From Gerris lacustris (Eukaryota; Arthropoda; Insecta; Hemiptera; Gerridae), in assembly GCA_951217055.1 (NCBI GenBank), contig OX578286.1:42423937-42487936 (forward strand): a stretch of DNA of 64,000 bases, in the 5' to 3' direction. Positions 47,901 to 58,648 of the stretch are shown here, one piece after another. The notes beneath the pieces were generated by a model that did no database searches, was not told the origin of the DNA, and saw only the letters and a program-made list of their open reading frames with translations. Position 1 is the stretch's first letter. Each line of letters begins with the position of its first letter. The position numbers and the translations under genes are program-made.

Positions 47901-50900
47901 ATGATCTCACTATAATGTCAGACTCGGTAATCCAGCTAAATTCAGCTTTGAAAATTCTCGATGAATACTGTCGAGACAACGGTTTGACAGTGAATACAAA
48001 TAAAACTAAAGTCATGATAGTATCAAAGGGCAATCTGTCCCAAAATCGCCCCAAGTGCTACTATAATAATCAAATTCTTGAGGAAGTGACTAGTTTTAAT
48101 TACCTTGGAGTATATTTTACCAAAAGAGGGTTATTCGAAGAAAATACTAAATATACAGTAGCACGCTGCAGGGCGATATCTGGTGCAGTTAAAGAAACTC
48201 TTGCTAAAGCATCCAATCGCTCCTTTAAAGCTGTCAAGCAAGTATATAACGCATCCGTGCTTGGAACTCTCTTGTATGCCTCTCCGATATGGTCTCTTCG
48301 ATACCTTAAGCAATTAGAAGCTCTACAAAACTACTTCTTTAAAAATTATTTCTCGTTAAACGTCAATACTCCGCATTATATTGTGAGGCAAGAGTTGCAA
48401 TTTTTTGGACTCAGGGGACCTCAAAGCGGGTAAAAATCCATCAAAATGGAATTTTCGAACCATCACAGTACTTTCTATTTATATGAGAAAGTAAAAAGTG
48501 TAAACCTCCTGAGCTAAGAATGGACCTCTCATGTGACTTATGATAGGGCTTACTCTGATATACTACTGGTGGGGAAAAGCACCACTAGACAGAAATGCCA
48601 ACTTTGCTAGCCTAAGATCCTGCTGCCTAAGACTGCTTTCCAAGAATATTCCAGCCTTGGCTTCCATATAACACTTCAAATTGACATAACTTTTTAAAGT
48701 TATATTTTCTTCAACTTTTCAATATTATTTTCATCTAATCAAATTAAGTAATCCTTGATGTTAAAATTTACACATTATACTTACGATTTGTCGACAGAAC
48801 ACGATGCCATGACATTAGGTTCGTTTGGAGACCACTGAATATCTTCGACTGATTGTTTATGGCCTACGAGTGGTTTCTGATCGACGTGCCAACCACTTTG
48901 CACTGGTTTCCAAACATGAATGTGTTTCCGACAATCACCTGTTGCTAAAACACCTGCAACAAATTCAATTATCATTGATAAAGAATAAAAGTGTACTGAA
49001 ACTACATTGTCCACACCTTTAAGGAATAATTTCATGGATTACCCTTCAAAGTTCTTAATCAGATAAGAATAACCTTCTTCGAAAAAAAGAATGTGCAGCA
49101 TTAATGGTATATAAGGATTTGAAGATAACATTATAGTATTATTTCTTTTCTTCCAAGCTCCCTTCAGTGATGTTCTTCAACAAAAGATAAAAGTTAGGTC
49201 TATGGTCTTCATCGCTCGTTTGAATTCACCTCTCTAAAATGGTCTGGGTCATCTAAAGTCTTAATTTGCTCATTAAAACATTGAGTGTTGGATCAAATTT
49301 AGTTGCTTTTTTATATCTCAAGACTCTCTAACACGTATATTATTAAGCCTTCGTTACATACGTGTAGAATCTCTATGTTATCTCTAGATTCTTCCAATAA
49401 AGATTTGACTCATCTCTATTATGTAACCAGAATGTTACATGTTCAGGATCTAGAATGAAAGAGTTTTCTTCAAGAAGCGATGATATACTATAGATGCACT
49501 TTTGTTCCCTGTTTTTGCATCGCGAAAATCAGGATGCATCTTATTATTATTCAATGTGCGTCTTATAATCGATGTTGTTCGATAAATAGGGCTTAAATTA
49601 AATGAACTTCCTCACCTGGTTGTGTAGGGGACCAGTCGACAGCATATCCTTCAGTTTGGTGACCGGCGAAAACATGTAGAGGTTTAAAGGGCTCAGGAGT
49701 TAAACTCTTGTTCATTGCTTTAGTGTTTACTTCAAGTATATGCGGCTTTAAATCCAGTATAGTAACTTTTCCAACGTCTGACCATGATGCACACAATACT
49801 TTATCCCCTTCTTGCTTACACTGAAACAAAAAAATTGTTTAATCAACAAAAAAATTATAAAATTTTGAATAAAATTGATCAATTAATTTTTTCAAGCTTA
49901 TGCCAGGGAAAAGTACAAAATTAATACTCTTTAAGATGCTTCCAAAGGCAGGAGAAAAATTCAAAGAATAAAATCCACTTTAAACTTGAGAATGACCCAA
50001 AGTGGTGTCGAGTAATCGCAAAAGAGACCCTCTTTTAAGTCCTTAATAAAACCAACTACTCATTGAATTGAACTCTGCAAGAAAAAAATTACTAATTTCA
50101 TGAACCACTTAAGGTTCCTAACACTGCCACTAAAAACCTTAGCATAGTCACCACTAAAAGACCCATAACACTTTGTTTATTAAAGTATAGCGAGTTTAGT
50201 CAAATAAAGACCCCACATTATACCTTTTTGCAATTCAAATAGAATAAATGGAAATTATTAAAATACAGCAGAAGATATACAGGGTGACCCATTTCAAGTG
50301 GATCAAGCAGCTATAACTTTTAAACTAGGAAAAATTCAGAAAAATGTTTCAAGTAAAAGTTGTAGTGCTTTAGGTGTAGTTTAAAGAAACAAAAATAAAA
50401 AATGTATTCCGACCTTCAAAGGGTCAATATGGCCCTTTGAAGAATGTGGTTTCCTCTTGACCCTAATTTTTTTTTTTTTTTTTCAAAACGTTCACTAAAA
50501 TGCATGAAAAAATGTTAATTACATTTTTGTATATCTTTCATAGATTAAGCAGAAATAGGCTTCTAAGTTGACTCTAGTAAGCGGTTTTTACAAGAAAAAG
50601 TTATGTAACATTAAGTTATTTTAGTCTGAAATGGATTTCAGTCTTGGAATTTTTGAAATCTGAGACATAAAATATTTTGGAAGTTTATTAAAAACAAAGT
50701 TTTTATGGGTTGACTATTCATTCTACATTTCATCCATTTTTTGTTATGTAAAAACATTTTTCAACAGAACTTGAAAAATCTTTGTTAAATAGAAAGTTTT
50801 TTTTTTTATAATAGAAGTTCGTTTAACAAGGTTCCCTGTGTACTCTTGGTTAATAGTTATTTATGCACCTACGGAATAAAGTAAGATATTATTTCCCGCG

Positions 50901-53900
50901 TTAAAATAGTTATTTCCGCATTAAAATAAATTTTAACGAAAGCTAAACAAAAACAAACAAAACATTGTAGAACGACTAGCAATACAGCTGGGAGTTTAAC
51001 AGCAGTGTTGCCATTCTGATTTTAACAAATTTACTACAGTTGCCATTCATTCTCTACTATTTACAAAATAATTAAACCGATGAACATGGATTATATCCCC
51101 GTTTTCACATTATTTCCCCGTTTTAAAGAACAAGCATGAAAATACCAACATTATAACCTACAAACTAGCCCTGAAAAGTTATTTTTTGTCCCTACTAGAG
51201 ATAAAATAAATTAATAGTTTTTTAAAAAAAAAAAATTAAATTAGATTTAGATTTCCAGTGCTAAAAGACAGTAAAAAACTAAAAACAGTTCTCCAATACA
51301 ACCACTTGTTCATTTATTATAACGTTTCAACTCTTGGTCATAAATATTTACTTCCTCATAAATCTAGTAGAATTGAGGAGAAAGTATTTGGATAGCACGG
51401 AAATTCTAATTTGAGATTATTAAGGATTTACACATTTTAAGGTTCCCGGAATATAAGAGGAGGCGATAAAGTACTGGGCTAATTTTGAAGAATTTTGAAT
51501 TAAAAAAAAAAAAAAAAATGATACACACATCAAACCTACACAATAAACAGGTCAAGTGTGTGCTAGTCAGCACACAGTGAGGGTCCGTAGGCCACACTAT
51601 ATAGTGTTTAACTGTAAAGTGTATAAACAGTGTTTTTTTAAAATGCTAAAAAGCTTACTTTGAACCATTCTAAGGGTCTGATATTCTCAAAACGCATAAA
51701 CAAACTTCTGATAAAGTATTTTTTGCCACTGAACCGGACTACAACCATATAAATACATTGAAAAGACCATAACAAGGGTACACGGGAAAAAGGATGAGAG
51801 TCACATTTTTATAGAAATTGAGTTAGCTGCACCATCTTGTAGCTCAAGACGTGTACTAACAGTACTACAAACCTCATTTTCAAAAAACTATTAAAACCTA
51901 CCCAAATGTGTGTTTAAAAATATGGTGTACAGGGGAAGAAAGATGAGGGTCCAAAAAGTCAGGGGAAAAAAGATAAGAGTCCACTACTTTGTTCCCCTAC
52001 CTTGGACTCGCTTCTTAAAGCTGCTGTACAAATAAAAATGCCCTTTTCTTTACAAGATCTATTTGGTGCTTCAGAATAAATTTAGAATCAACAGAGTATA
52101 TTTTTACTGCAATACGTTTAATGGTCTTAATCTTTTTGTGTTAATTTTAATGTTCTTAAATTTTTCTTTTTGATTCCTTTTTTTAATGTTTATATTTTTT
52201 AAAATAAATAATTAAATGTCAAATAACTATAACAATATAATTATGAAACCATTGTTTTATGAGAGAGTAAAAAAAAATAAATAAAATAATAAGAAGAATA
52301 AATAAAAGAAAACGTTTTTTTCAGTTTCATTAGACTATTTGACCAAAATTCCTGGGGAAAAAAGATGAGAGTCCAATGTATTTTAGCTATGTTTGATAAT
52401 AACTGCTGTCAATTCCAAAATAAGGGATTTTTCTCAAATTAAATATGATTAAAAATGATTATAATAATAATTTATTTACCTAAAATTATTATAACACCAC
52501 AAATAGCTTTTCCAGGAGTCTGTAAACTTTGTTTTCCATTTTTCTCGAAATACAAAAAAAGTGACTCTCATCCTTTTTCCCATGTACAGTATTTTGTCAA
52601 TAAAAAATAAAATAATATTTTTTTCGAAATTTCCAAAAAGTGGTATCTTTACTTTTGGTCGAAGAATGTTCAGGAATTTTTTCAGAATTTTTTGCACTTC
52701 ACATAAGCGAGATAGAGGGGGGGGGGGGGGGGGGGACACACGTTTCACACCCACTTCAAACTTAACTACGCTCGCCCTATCAAAGTTATATACAAAGAAT
52801 TATATATTTTTGTAATCAGCTCGAAGTACCCTTTCATATGATACTCCTCAAGGTGTCGAAAAAAATTAAAAAAATGTTAACCCTTAAGTTTTTTTACATT
52901 AATTTTTTTGAAAGATATTTTTTTTAAGTCGCTATATTTTTAAAATATGTGGGTAGGTACAAGACACATACATGCCATATTTCAAAGTGATCGGAAGAAA
53001 GGTGTAGCCGTGAGAGCACGCGAGAGGACGGACGGACAGACACACACAGGAAAATATAAGGGTCCTTGGTTTTGCCTAGGGACCCTAAAAAACAATCAAA
53101 TAAGGGTTCACCACCAAGAAAAATTAGGAAAAATCTTATCGAGAGGTGAAATTGAGAAATTAATTTCAACTCTAAAATTGGGGGGAAAAGCCCCACCCCT
53201 CCCCCAATGGTAATTGTTCAAATGATTTTGATTTAAAAATTCTGAAATGTAGTAAGACTGAACATTGGAAGACATAAGAATTCCAATGATACAGAATAGA
53301 GATGAAGAGATAATGATACAAGTAGAAAGGTGAAGTCAAACAACTTAAGAGACTAAGCAAATAGGGGTACTTATTTGGGCTCCGTTTTTCTAACCACACG
53401 AGTTATGAAGTTGCCACTTCACACTAATGCCCCACCAAATTGTATAAGCCATGTAAAACTAAGTACCTACGTAGGGGGAATCGGACTAACCTTGATTCAA
53501 AGATGGTCAAGAAAAGTTGACCAATGATTTAATAATCACAACTACTCTGGACCCCTTCTTCATTTCTATGACATAAATATAGACTATTAATTAGTAGAAA
53601 CTCACTCTTATTCTATTGACTGTTCCATGATGCCTAAGAAGTACAGCATTCATTTTAGGCCCTTTCTTAACTTCTTTATCTGAATCACTGTCGTCTAGGT
53701 CGTCATCTTCATCCTCAGAAGAAGATGAAGAAGATTCATCCTCTGATTTTTTCGTCTTCTTCAAGTTTGTCACCTGAAAACAATAAATATTAACAATTAA
53801 TACAGTACAACTGATGATTTAAAATAGAATGAAAAGGTGTGGAAAAGAAATCTACAAAGAGATTCTGAAACTTTGAAACCTCTCATATCCCATCTTTTGT

Positions 53901-56900
53901 CAAGTGTGTACGTATCAAAATTGTTTAGAAGATGTACAAGCAACTGTCTAAACTAATCTGTAAGTTTAGAGTTGTATTTTACTCTATTTTAGACTTTGAT
54001 CAACACATCATAAGATTATTACAGGAAGGGGGCAAGGGGGGCAAATGCCCAGGGGCCCGGGCTCCTCGGGGGCCCGGCTCAGGCCAAAAATACATGTGGT
54101 GTCGCGGGACACCCGGTAGGAACGAAGTTCCTTACATTTTTTAAATAAGGGTTATTTGCTCTTGGTCATATTTTAAAGTTTTTTTTAAAATAACAGAACA
54201 TCCTGAAAAAAAAATCAAGAAAATGTTGTCATTTTTAGAGATTTAAGAATAAGCAGGAGTTTTTATAAAGAATGACTTTTTTTCGAAAACCCAAAAATAA
54301 GACAATTTTTCCTTTCAGATACTCTATCTTGGGACACACTGTCAGTGTGAAAGCAGTCTACTTGTATTTATGTAAATAGATTTAAAGTAAAAAAAACACT
54401 CAAAAGAAGGTGATATGGTTAAGGCAAACACTCATATTTGGGATTGACGGGGGGGGGGGGGGGGGGGTATTGTTGAGACCAAAAGGGGCCCTCACAAAAT
54501 ATTTGCCTAGGGGCCCGGAATTCGTTTGGGCGGGCCTGTTTCGGGCAGAGTTGATTCTGCTAACTACTCAGCTACGCCATTGTTAAATCATAGTAGATTA
54601 GGGTTGTGATATCGTTGTATCAAAAACATTGATGTATCCGACCAAAAAACATCGATGTTGACCTTTCAATGTATCAGACGACATCGATTTTTTCTTCGAG
54701 AAACATCAAAAATCGTCAACTTTTTTTTGCTCACCAGGAGGAAATTTGAAAGCTTTCTTTGCCGACATCTTTGGGGAAGAATCGACCCGTTTTTTTTTTG
54801 TCTGTTTGATGTCGATGTATGGAAAACATCGGTTTCCCAACCCTAATGTAGATATTTAGGTTTTGATATACTCTAAGACCAAAAGAGACTTTGATATCAA
54901 TCAAAGTAGACTACAAGTTAAAAACAAGAGCTCTGTTGCACACGCATATGCAGACACACTCGCCAGTCTAGTAGTAGTAGGGGACAACTCATCAGACACT
55001 AACAACCAGATGTTCCTGCTTCAAATAAAACCCTCTACGATGTGCTAGAATGAAGAATCTAAGCTATAAAGTCCTAGAAAGTCTAAACCTTCCAAACTCT
55101 GCCTTAAATGATAAATATATGGAACTTCTTTAGATTGTTACTCCCCTGTTATTTTTTTAATATAAATGACTGACTAAATAACTATTAAGGCAAAGGGATG
55201 TTTAGTCCTATGCACTTTTGGACAAAAGAATATTAAAATTCTGTTTTTATAAAGGGAGTAACATTCTAAAGAAGAACGTTCTGTAAACCTTCTTTAGATT
55301 GTTAATCCCCTCTGTTTTTTTTATATAAGGGGAGTAACAATCTAAAGAAATGCCAAATATATTATTAAAAATCCACCCACCTTCATAACTAAGATTTTGT
55401 TGTGATTAGCCTTCTCAGCCTGTGTTCCACCGACAAAGAAAGCGGTGAGTGGAAAGGCCTCTCTATTTTTGCCATAGTCATCTGGTATAACGTCAAAACT
55501 CAGACAGGGATTAACTGAAACAAAAACAAATAAATAACATGAGTTATCAAAGGCTAAATAAAATTATTAATAACCACCTGTTGAACACATAAGTATGTTC
55601 AATAATAAATTAACTTAAAAAAAAAAACAACTTACAGATTAGTTTGGAAAGTTGCTTTTACATCCTCAAAATGTGGTGTGTAAATAAAGTAATGAGACTG
55701 GGAGCTAGAACTTTTAATTTTTAGTATATTGTCCTCTTCAATTAATTTATTTTTCCTTAAGTGGTGACATTATTCAAATATTGAACAGTTGTTTAGACTA
55801 ATGAATATTATCACTTCAATAAACAGGAGAGATGACATCCCTTAGTCTAAAAGAACTGTTAGACAAAGGGACATCATCCCTGCTTTACAGAGAAGTGTTA
55901 TTATCCCCTTATATTGATCGTATATTAGACTAGTGGGTATTATAACTTTTTGGGCACAGGAGAGATTAGTAGGGCTGGGGCGTCAATTCTCAAAGAATGG
56001 ATTACCCTGTTCTCCTCCAGCCAATTCTGAGAAACGATTTTAACCTTCAACTCTAGTTAATAGGAGGAATTTTACGGAAAAGGGGTAGGGTAGAAGTAAT
56101 ATGGCCTGTTTGTAGAAAAGAGGATGGGGCCTCAATCTAACGTATTATTTTGACAAAGGGATATCAACTCTTCTATTTATAAATTACGTAAATCATGCCA
56201 AGCGATTCTTAATCGTATTTGTCACCAGCAGTTTAGCCCAAAAATGATATTAAAAGTGACTAGGAGTCTATTTCTTAGAATACTCACACAAATGTATTTA
56301 ATATAAATCTGTAATCAATAACACTAGCATATTCACTCAAACTCTTTTATGATAACAGGGAAAGAAAGTGTTGTCTATTTTTTTTCTCTCTCTCTCAGTT
56401 GGTTTTTATATTCTCGTTCCTACAACCCCTATCAGCCTTTTATACGTGCTTGTCGCTACAGAAGGTTTTCTATTTATGATTCTTGAAACAGAATGGATTC
56501 CAGAAATTCGATAATCCCCCAGCACTAGAGATTACGTCCCTTTGTCTAAAAGAACTGTTCGACAAAGGAGCATCATCCTTGCTTTATATAGAAGTGTTAA
56601 AATCCTCTTAACTTGATTGTTTATTAGACTAGTGAATATTATATCAGTAAATTCGGATTGTACGTGCCACCACTTTGAGGTTAGGTGATAAAATCCCGCA
56701 TATTAAATTAAAAACCTTAATTTTGTGTACCCTTGAATTTTAAACAGCCGCTCCGCACCGCTGAAGAAAAACAACCCTCCTGTATATAAATCAATAAACC
56801 AGGTAGAGGTCCGACTCGAAGAAATTTTGATGGCACGTACAATCCGAATTAGACTATTATATCTTTCTAGACACGGGACAGATGAGTCTCCTTAGTGTAA

Positions 56901-57912
56901 AGAGTTGCTTGACAAAGGAACATAATCTCTGCTGTACATAATATAAGTGTTAACTATTCCATTGTCTTAATAGTTTGTTGAACAAGCATAAAAACTAGAT
57001 GCAGTTACTAAAAACTACTAAACTGTTTTACAACTATTATGGACAATGCACTGTTATATCTATGAATATCTTGCTTGTTATAATCAGAATATCATCAACA
57101 ATAGAGGACAGAAGTGGGCTTGTAATGTTGGCAACTCTGTACCTCAACTGTGTTTGTTCTAGAATCCAAACAAACTTCTTATTTACGTTTCGCTTACAGG
57201 GTTCTTATTCAATTTAGTTCTATTTTTAATATTTGTCTTTAATTTTTTAAATATTTTTTAAAGAAATTGAATACTTCTTTGTTTCATCTCAGTCAAATTC
57301 TTTCTATTTTCTAATTTTATTTAGGAGGAACCTAAGTTAAACAGAGTCCTCCGATTTATCTATAGATATTTATAGGTAACAAAAATAAAAACAAAAGATA
57401 CTAAAAAAATTAAAAATACACCATAAATAATTAAATAATCATAAGGACTTGACAAGAGCACATAGGTTTTCAACTTTGTTTGGATTCTGAAGAAGGTTAC
57501 TGTATTCGTTATGTTATCGGTTAAGGTTACTGTTCTTTTGTGGTCTATTAGTCTTGCTTTAGACAGAAATATAAACATTATAATAGTATTTTGGCTTTAG
57601 CTATAAATATAAAATATATAAATGCAAACCTGTTTCAGCTTCATGGAACATAACATAGGCAGAAGGATCGTGTACAAGTTCTTCATATTTTTTTAATCTA
57701 TCACCGGGTAGGAAGACCTGACGTTTTGTCTCTGTTTTACCAACTTCTTCACTTGTTTCACCCGTATTTTCCACTTCCATTTCATTTTCATCTGCTTCCA
57801 TTTCATCTCCATCATCTTCAATCTCTTCTTCTGTCATCCAGTCTTCATCATCACCACTTGTTGTAATACCTCCCATCGATTCCTCATTTGCATATTCTTT
57901 GTTTTTATCCAT
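44788..57912 (-). CDS. GRWD1: GRWD1 (glutamate-rich WD-repeat protein; Rrb1 homologue), whole coding span
   Basis: Eight coding exons (57912-57630, 55514-55381, 53773-53606, 49820-49616, 48953-48785, 47177-47009, 45689-45519, 44925-44788) join in frame to 478 aa; human GRWD1 is 446 aa. An acidic N-terminus is followed by FLPGDRL, the histone-binding-type N-terminal region ([20 protein letters not shown], residues about 85-104), a second acidic serine-rich stretch (exon 3), then a WD-repeat propeller with [17 protein letters not shown] and [11 protein letters not shown] blades. It ends [11 protein letters not shown], as in the family. By family knowledge it is a nucleolar histone/ribosomal-protein chaperone needed for 60S ribosome assembly. 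Introns hold a LINE fragment and several MITEs. Confidence 0.97.
45045..45355. repeat. Degenerate repeats in GRWD1 intron 7
   Basis: Five or so copies of GGAATCAAAGCTTTCAAAAT-like sequence, often followed by CAATCA and TTTTTTGTT. Spacing is irregular (about 50-130 bp). Confidence 0.5.
45519..45689 (-). CDS. GRWD1: GRWD1 exon 7
   Basis: The acceptor is ttatttcag/AGTGAC and the donor GTGAAG/gtaatc. It encodes [18 protein letters not shown] and [19 protein letters not shown]. Confidence 0.96.
45722..46496. mobile_element. pogo/Tigger-like MITE in GRWD1 intron 6
   Basis: Ends CAGTAGAGTCTCGCTAATCC and GGACTAGCGAGACTCTACTG, flanked by TA at 45720-45721 and 46497-46498. 775 bp. Subterminal GTCCGGATTAAACGGA repeats at both ends. 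Confidence 0.8.
46569..46803 (-). mobile_element. Family C MITE copy 8
   Basis: Perfect 8-bp duplication TATAAAGT at 46561-46568 and 46804-46811. The inner module is partly degraded. In GRWD1 intron 6. Confidence 0.9.
47009..47177 (-). CDS. GRWD1: GRWD1 exon 6
   Basis: The acceptor is ttaaacag/GATTCG and the donor TTCAAG/gtattt. It encodes [36 protein letters not shown] and [17 protein letters not shown], a full WD blade. Confidence 0.96.
47258..47492 (+). mobile_element. Family C MITE copy 9 (long form)
   Basis: Perfect 8-bp duplication GAGATCTT at 47250-47257 and 47493-47500. In GRWD1 intron 5. Confidence 0.9.
47515..47572 (+). repeat. Family O tail, left of the reverse-transcriptase fragment
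   Basis: AAATCCATCAAAATCAAATT then ACTTTCTCTTTATAT, cut inside the hairpin loop. Confidence 0.55.
47587..48404 (+). pseudogene. Non-LTR retrotransposon reverse transcriptase fragment
   Basis: Reads [20 protein letters not shown], then [19 protein letters not shown], then in another frame [12 protein letters not shown] (the YADD catalytic motif with C for Y), [13 protein letters not shown] and NYLGV. The frame shifts near 47877-47900, so it is broken. 5' and 3' parts of the element are missing. It lies antisense in GRWD1 intron 5. Confidence 0.85.
48405..48494 (+). repeat. Family O tail, right of the reverse-transcriptase fragment
   Basis: TTTGGACTCAGGGGACCTCA, TCCATCAAAATGGAATTTTC and a hairpin ending ATGAGAAAGTAAAAAG, matching 6711-6797. 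Confidence 0.6.
48785..48953 (-). CDS. GRWD1: GRWD1 exon 5
   Basis: The acceptor is gttgcag/GTGTTT and the donor AATC/gtaagt. It encodes [17 protein letters not shown], then [20 protein letters not shown] and [17 protein letters not shown]. Confidence 0.96.
49616..49820 (-). CDS. GRWD1: GRWD1 exon 4
   Basis: The acceptor is tttgtttcag/TGTAAG and the donor CCAG/gtgagg. It encodes [17 protein letters not shown] and [17 protein letters not shown], the first propeller blades. Confidence 0.95.
50279..50630 (+). repeat. Dispersed repeat family J, copy 1
   Basis: ACAGGGTGACCCATTTCAAG, GGATCAAGCAGCTATAACTT and GCGGTTTTTACAAGAAAAAG. The other copy is at 58240-58497, inverted. In GRWD1 intron 3. Confidence 0.55.
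51550..53090 (-). mobile_element. Helentron/HINE-like element, family B copy 2, with nested insertion
   Basis: 5' end at 53090 (AGGGTCCCTAGGCAAAACC, GGACCCTTATA) and 3' hairpin at 51550 (CAAGTGTGTGCTAGTCAGCA). Carries the ACTGAACCGGACTAC segment also seen in copy 3, and a G run at about 52718. Interrupted at 51776-52588. In GRWD1 intron 3. Confidence 0.6.
51776..52588. mobile_element. Nested element with repeated GGGGAAAAAAGATGAGAGTC motif
   Basis: Outer copies are inverted (GGGAAAAAGGATGAGAGTCA at 51784; TGACTCTCATCCTTTTTCCC at 52562), and further direct copies lie near 51932, 51961 and 52354. Copy 3 of family B lacks this block at the same place, so it is an insertion. Confidence 0.6.
53140..53210 (-). 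repeat. Inverted family O interior fragment
   Basis: GAGAGGTGAAATTGAGAAAT and AACTCTAAAATTGGGGGG match the complement of 6548-6600. Confidence 0.4.
53606..53773 (-). CDS. GRWD1: GRWD1 exon 3 (acidic linker)
   Basis: Starts [13 protein letters not shown] after ttttcag, runs through a Ser/Asp/Glu-rich stretch, and ends [12 protein letters not shown] at donor AGA/gtgagt. Phase 0 on both sides. Confidence 0.93.
54015..54545. repeat. GGGCCC-rich repeat with long G run
   Basis: AATGCCCAGGGGCCCGGG at the left and TGCCTAGGGGCCCGGAATTC at the right, with a run of about 19 G near 54450. Ends were not defined. In GRWD1 intron 2. Confidence 0.4.
54599..54845. mobile_element. hAT-like MITE
   Basis: Ends TAGGGTTGTGATATCG and GGTTTCCCAACCCTA; flanks TAGTAGAT and ATGTAGAT agree at 6 of 8. 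Interior has repeated ACATCGATGTT-like sequence. Confidence 0.55.
55121..55354 (+). mobile_element. Family C MITE copy 10 (long form)
   Basis: Perfect 8-bp duplication AAATATAT at 55113-55120 and 55355-55362. In GRWD1 intron 2, ending 27 bp before exon 2's donor side. Confidence 0.9.
55381..55514 (-). CDS. GRWD1: GRWD1 exon 2
   Basis: The acceptor is gtttcag/TTAATCC and the donor ATGAAG/gtgggt. It encodes [20 protein letters not shown], then [20 protein letters not shown] and LVMK, matching the family's CLSFD and GTQAE blocks. Confidence 0.95.
55760..55980. repeat. GACAAAGGGA-type repeat, copy 1
   Basis: GACATCCCTTAGTCTAAAAG, GACAAAGGGACATCATCCCT and TATTAGACTAGTGGGTATTA. Partly repeated at 56520-56650 and 56870-56980. 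Confidence 0.45.
56510..56980. repeat. GACAAAGGGA-type repeat split by family G MITE
   Basis: TACGTCCCTTTGTCTAAAAG to TTAGACTAGTGAATATTATA on the left, and GACAGATGAGTCTCCTTAG to AAGTGTTAACTATTCC on the right of the MITE at 56650-56850. Confidence 0.45.
56650..56850 (-). mobile_element. Family G MITE copy 2
   Basis: 19-bp inverted ends identical to those of the copy at 13211. The GC hairpin is shortened (CCGCTCCGCACCGCTG). In GRWD1 intron 1. Confidence 0.75.
57630..57912 (-). CDS. GRWD1: GRWD1 exon 1
   Basis: ATG at 57912; residues 1-94 plus one base. Strongly acidic ([20 protein letters not shown]), then [20 protein letters not shown] and [10 protein letters not shown]. The donor is ACAG/gtttgc. 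Confidence 0.94.
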
Positions 57913-58239
57913 TGTTTGATAAAAAAAACTTATTTGAAATTTGAAAAAAAGAGATTCGATTAAAAACTTAAACTAATAAAAACTAAAAAGAATGTTTCAA
58001 AAAACAACTAATACAAGAAGCAAACAGATTAACCCACGTGTGAGAAGGTTGCTGCCGATAAACGAAAACAAAAGGAAGGTTATATATAGTTGCAAATAAG
58101 GTTAACTTGCAAATACGAACGAATCTGGGAGCGTTTCTGGAATATTATGTCGCCTTGTTTTGCGGGTTTAATAATTTCTTTTACACACTTTTAATATAAT
58201 GTAATAATTGTATATTCAGTTGTTTGTGAGGTACAGATT
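57913..58239. other. GRWD1 upstream region
   Basis: Probably holds the 5'UTR and promoter. No core motif can be named. Confidence 0.3.
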
Positions 58240-58497
58240 TTGAAAAACAGCTTTAAAATACGGTTCTCCCGTTTTCTTGTAAAAACCGCATACTGAAGTA
58301 GTCAACTTAGAAAACCGCATTCTTTAAAGGACCTTATTGACCCTTTGAAGGAAGGGCGGAATATATTTTGTTTCTTTTTGTTTCATTAAACATTAAACTA
58401 CACTTAAGTACTACAACTTTTTCTTGAAATATTTTCTGAGTTTTTCCTAGCTAAAAGTTAGAGCCGTTTTGATCCACTTGAAATGGGACACCCGTCA
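58240..58497 (-). repeat. Dispersed repeat family J, copy 2
   Basis: Reverse complement of the copy at 50279: CCACTTGAAATGGGACACCC at one end and TTCTTGTAAAAACCGCAT at the other. Confidence 0.55.
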
Positions 58498-58648
58498 TTC
58501 TGTGCAAGGATAATGGATTAATAGACCAAGAATAAAAATCATTAACGAATTAAAGGTAGGTCACTATCACATATCAAATTGGAAAGTGATGGCAACAGAC
58601 TGATGGAGGGATTGCCAATTTGCCAATCAGCTGTTAATGGAGCTACAA

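Noticed and set aside
47587..48433. Working reverse transcriptase
   Set aside because: Frameshift before the catalytic ADD motif, C in place of Y, and both element ends missing.
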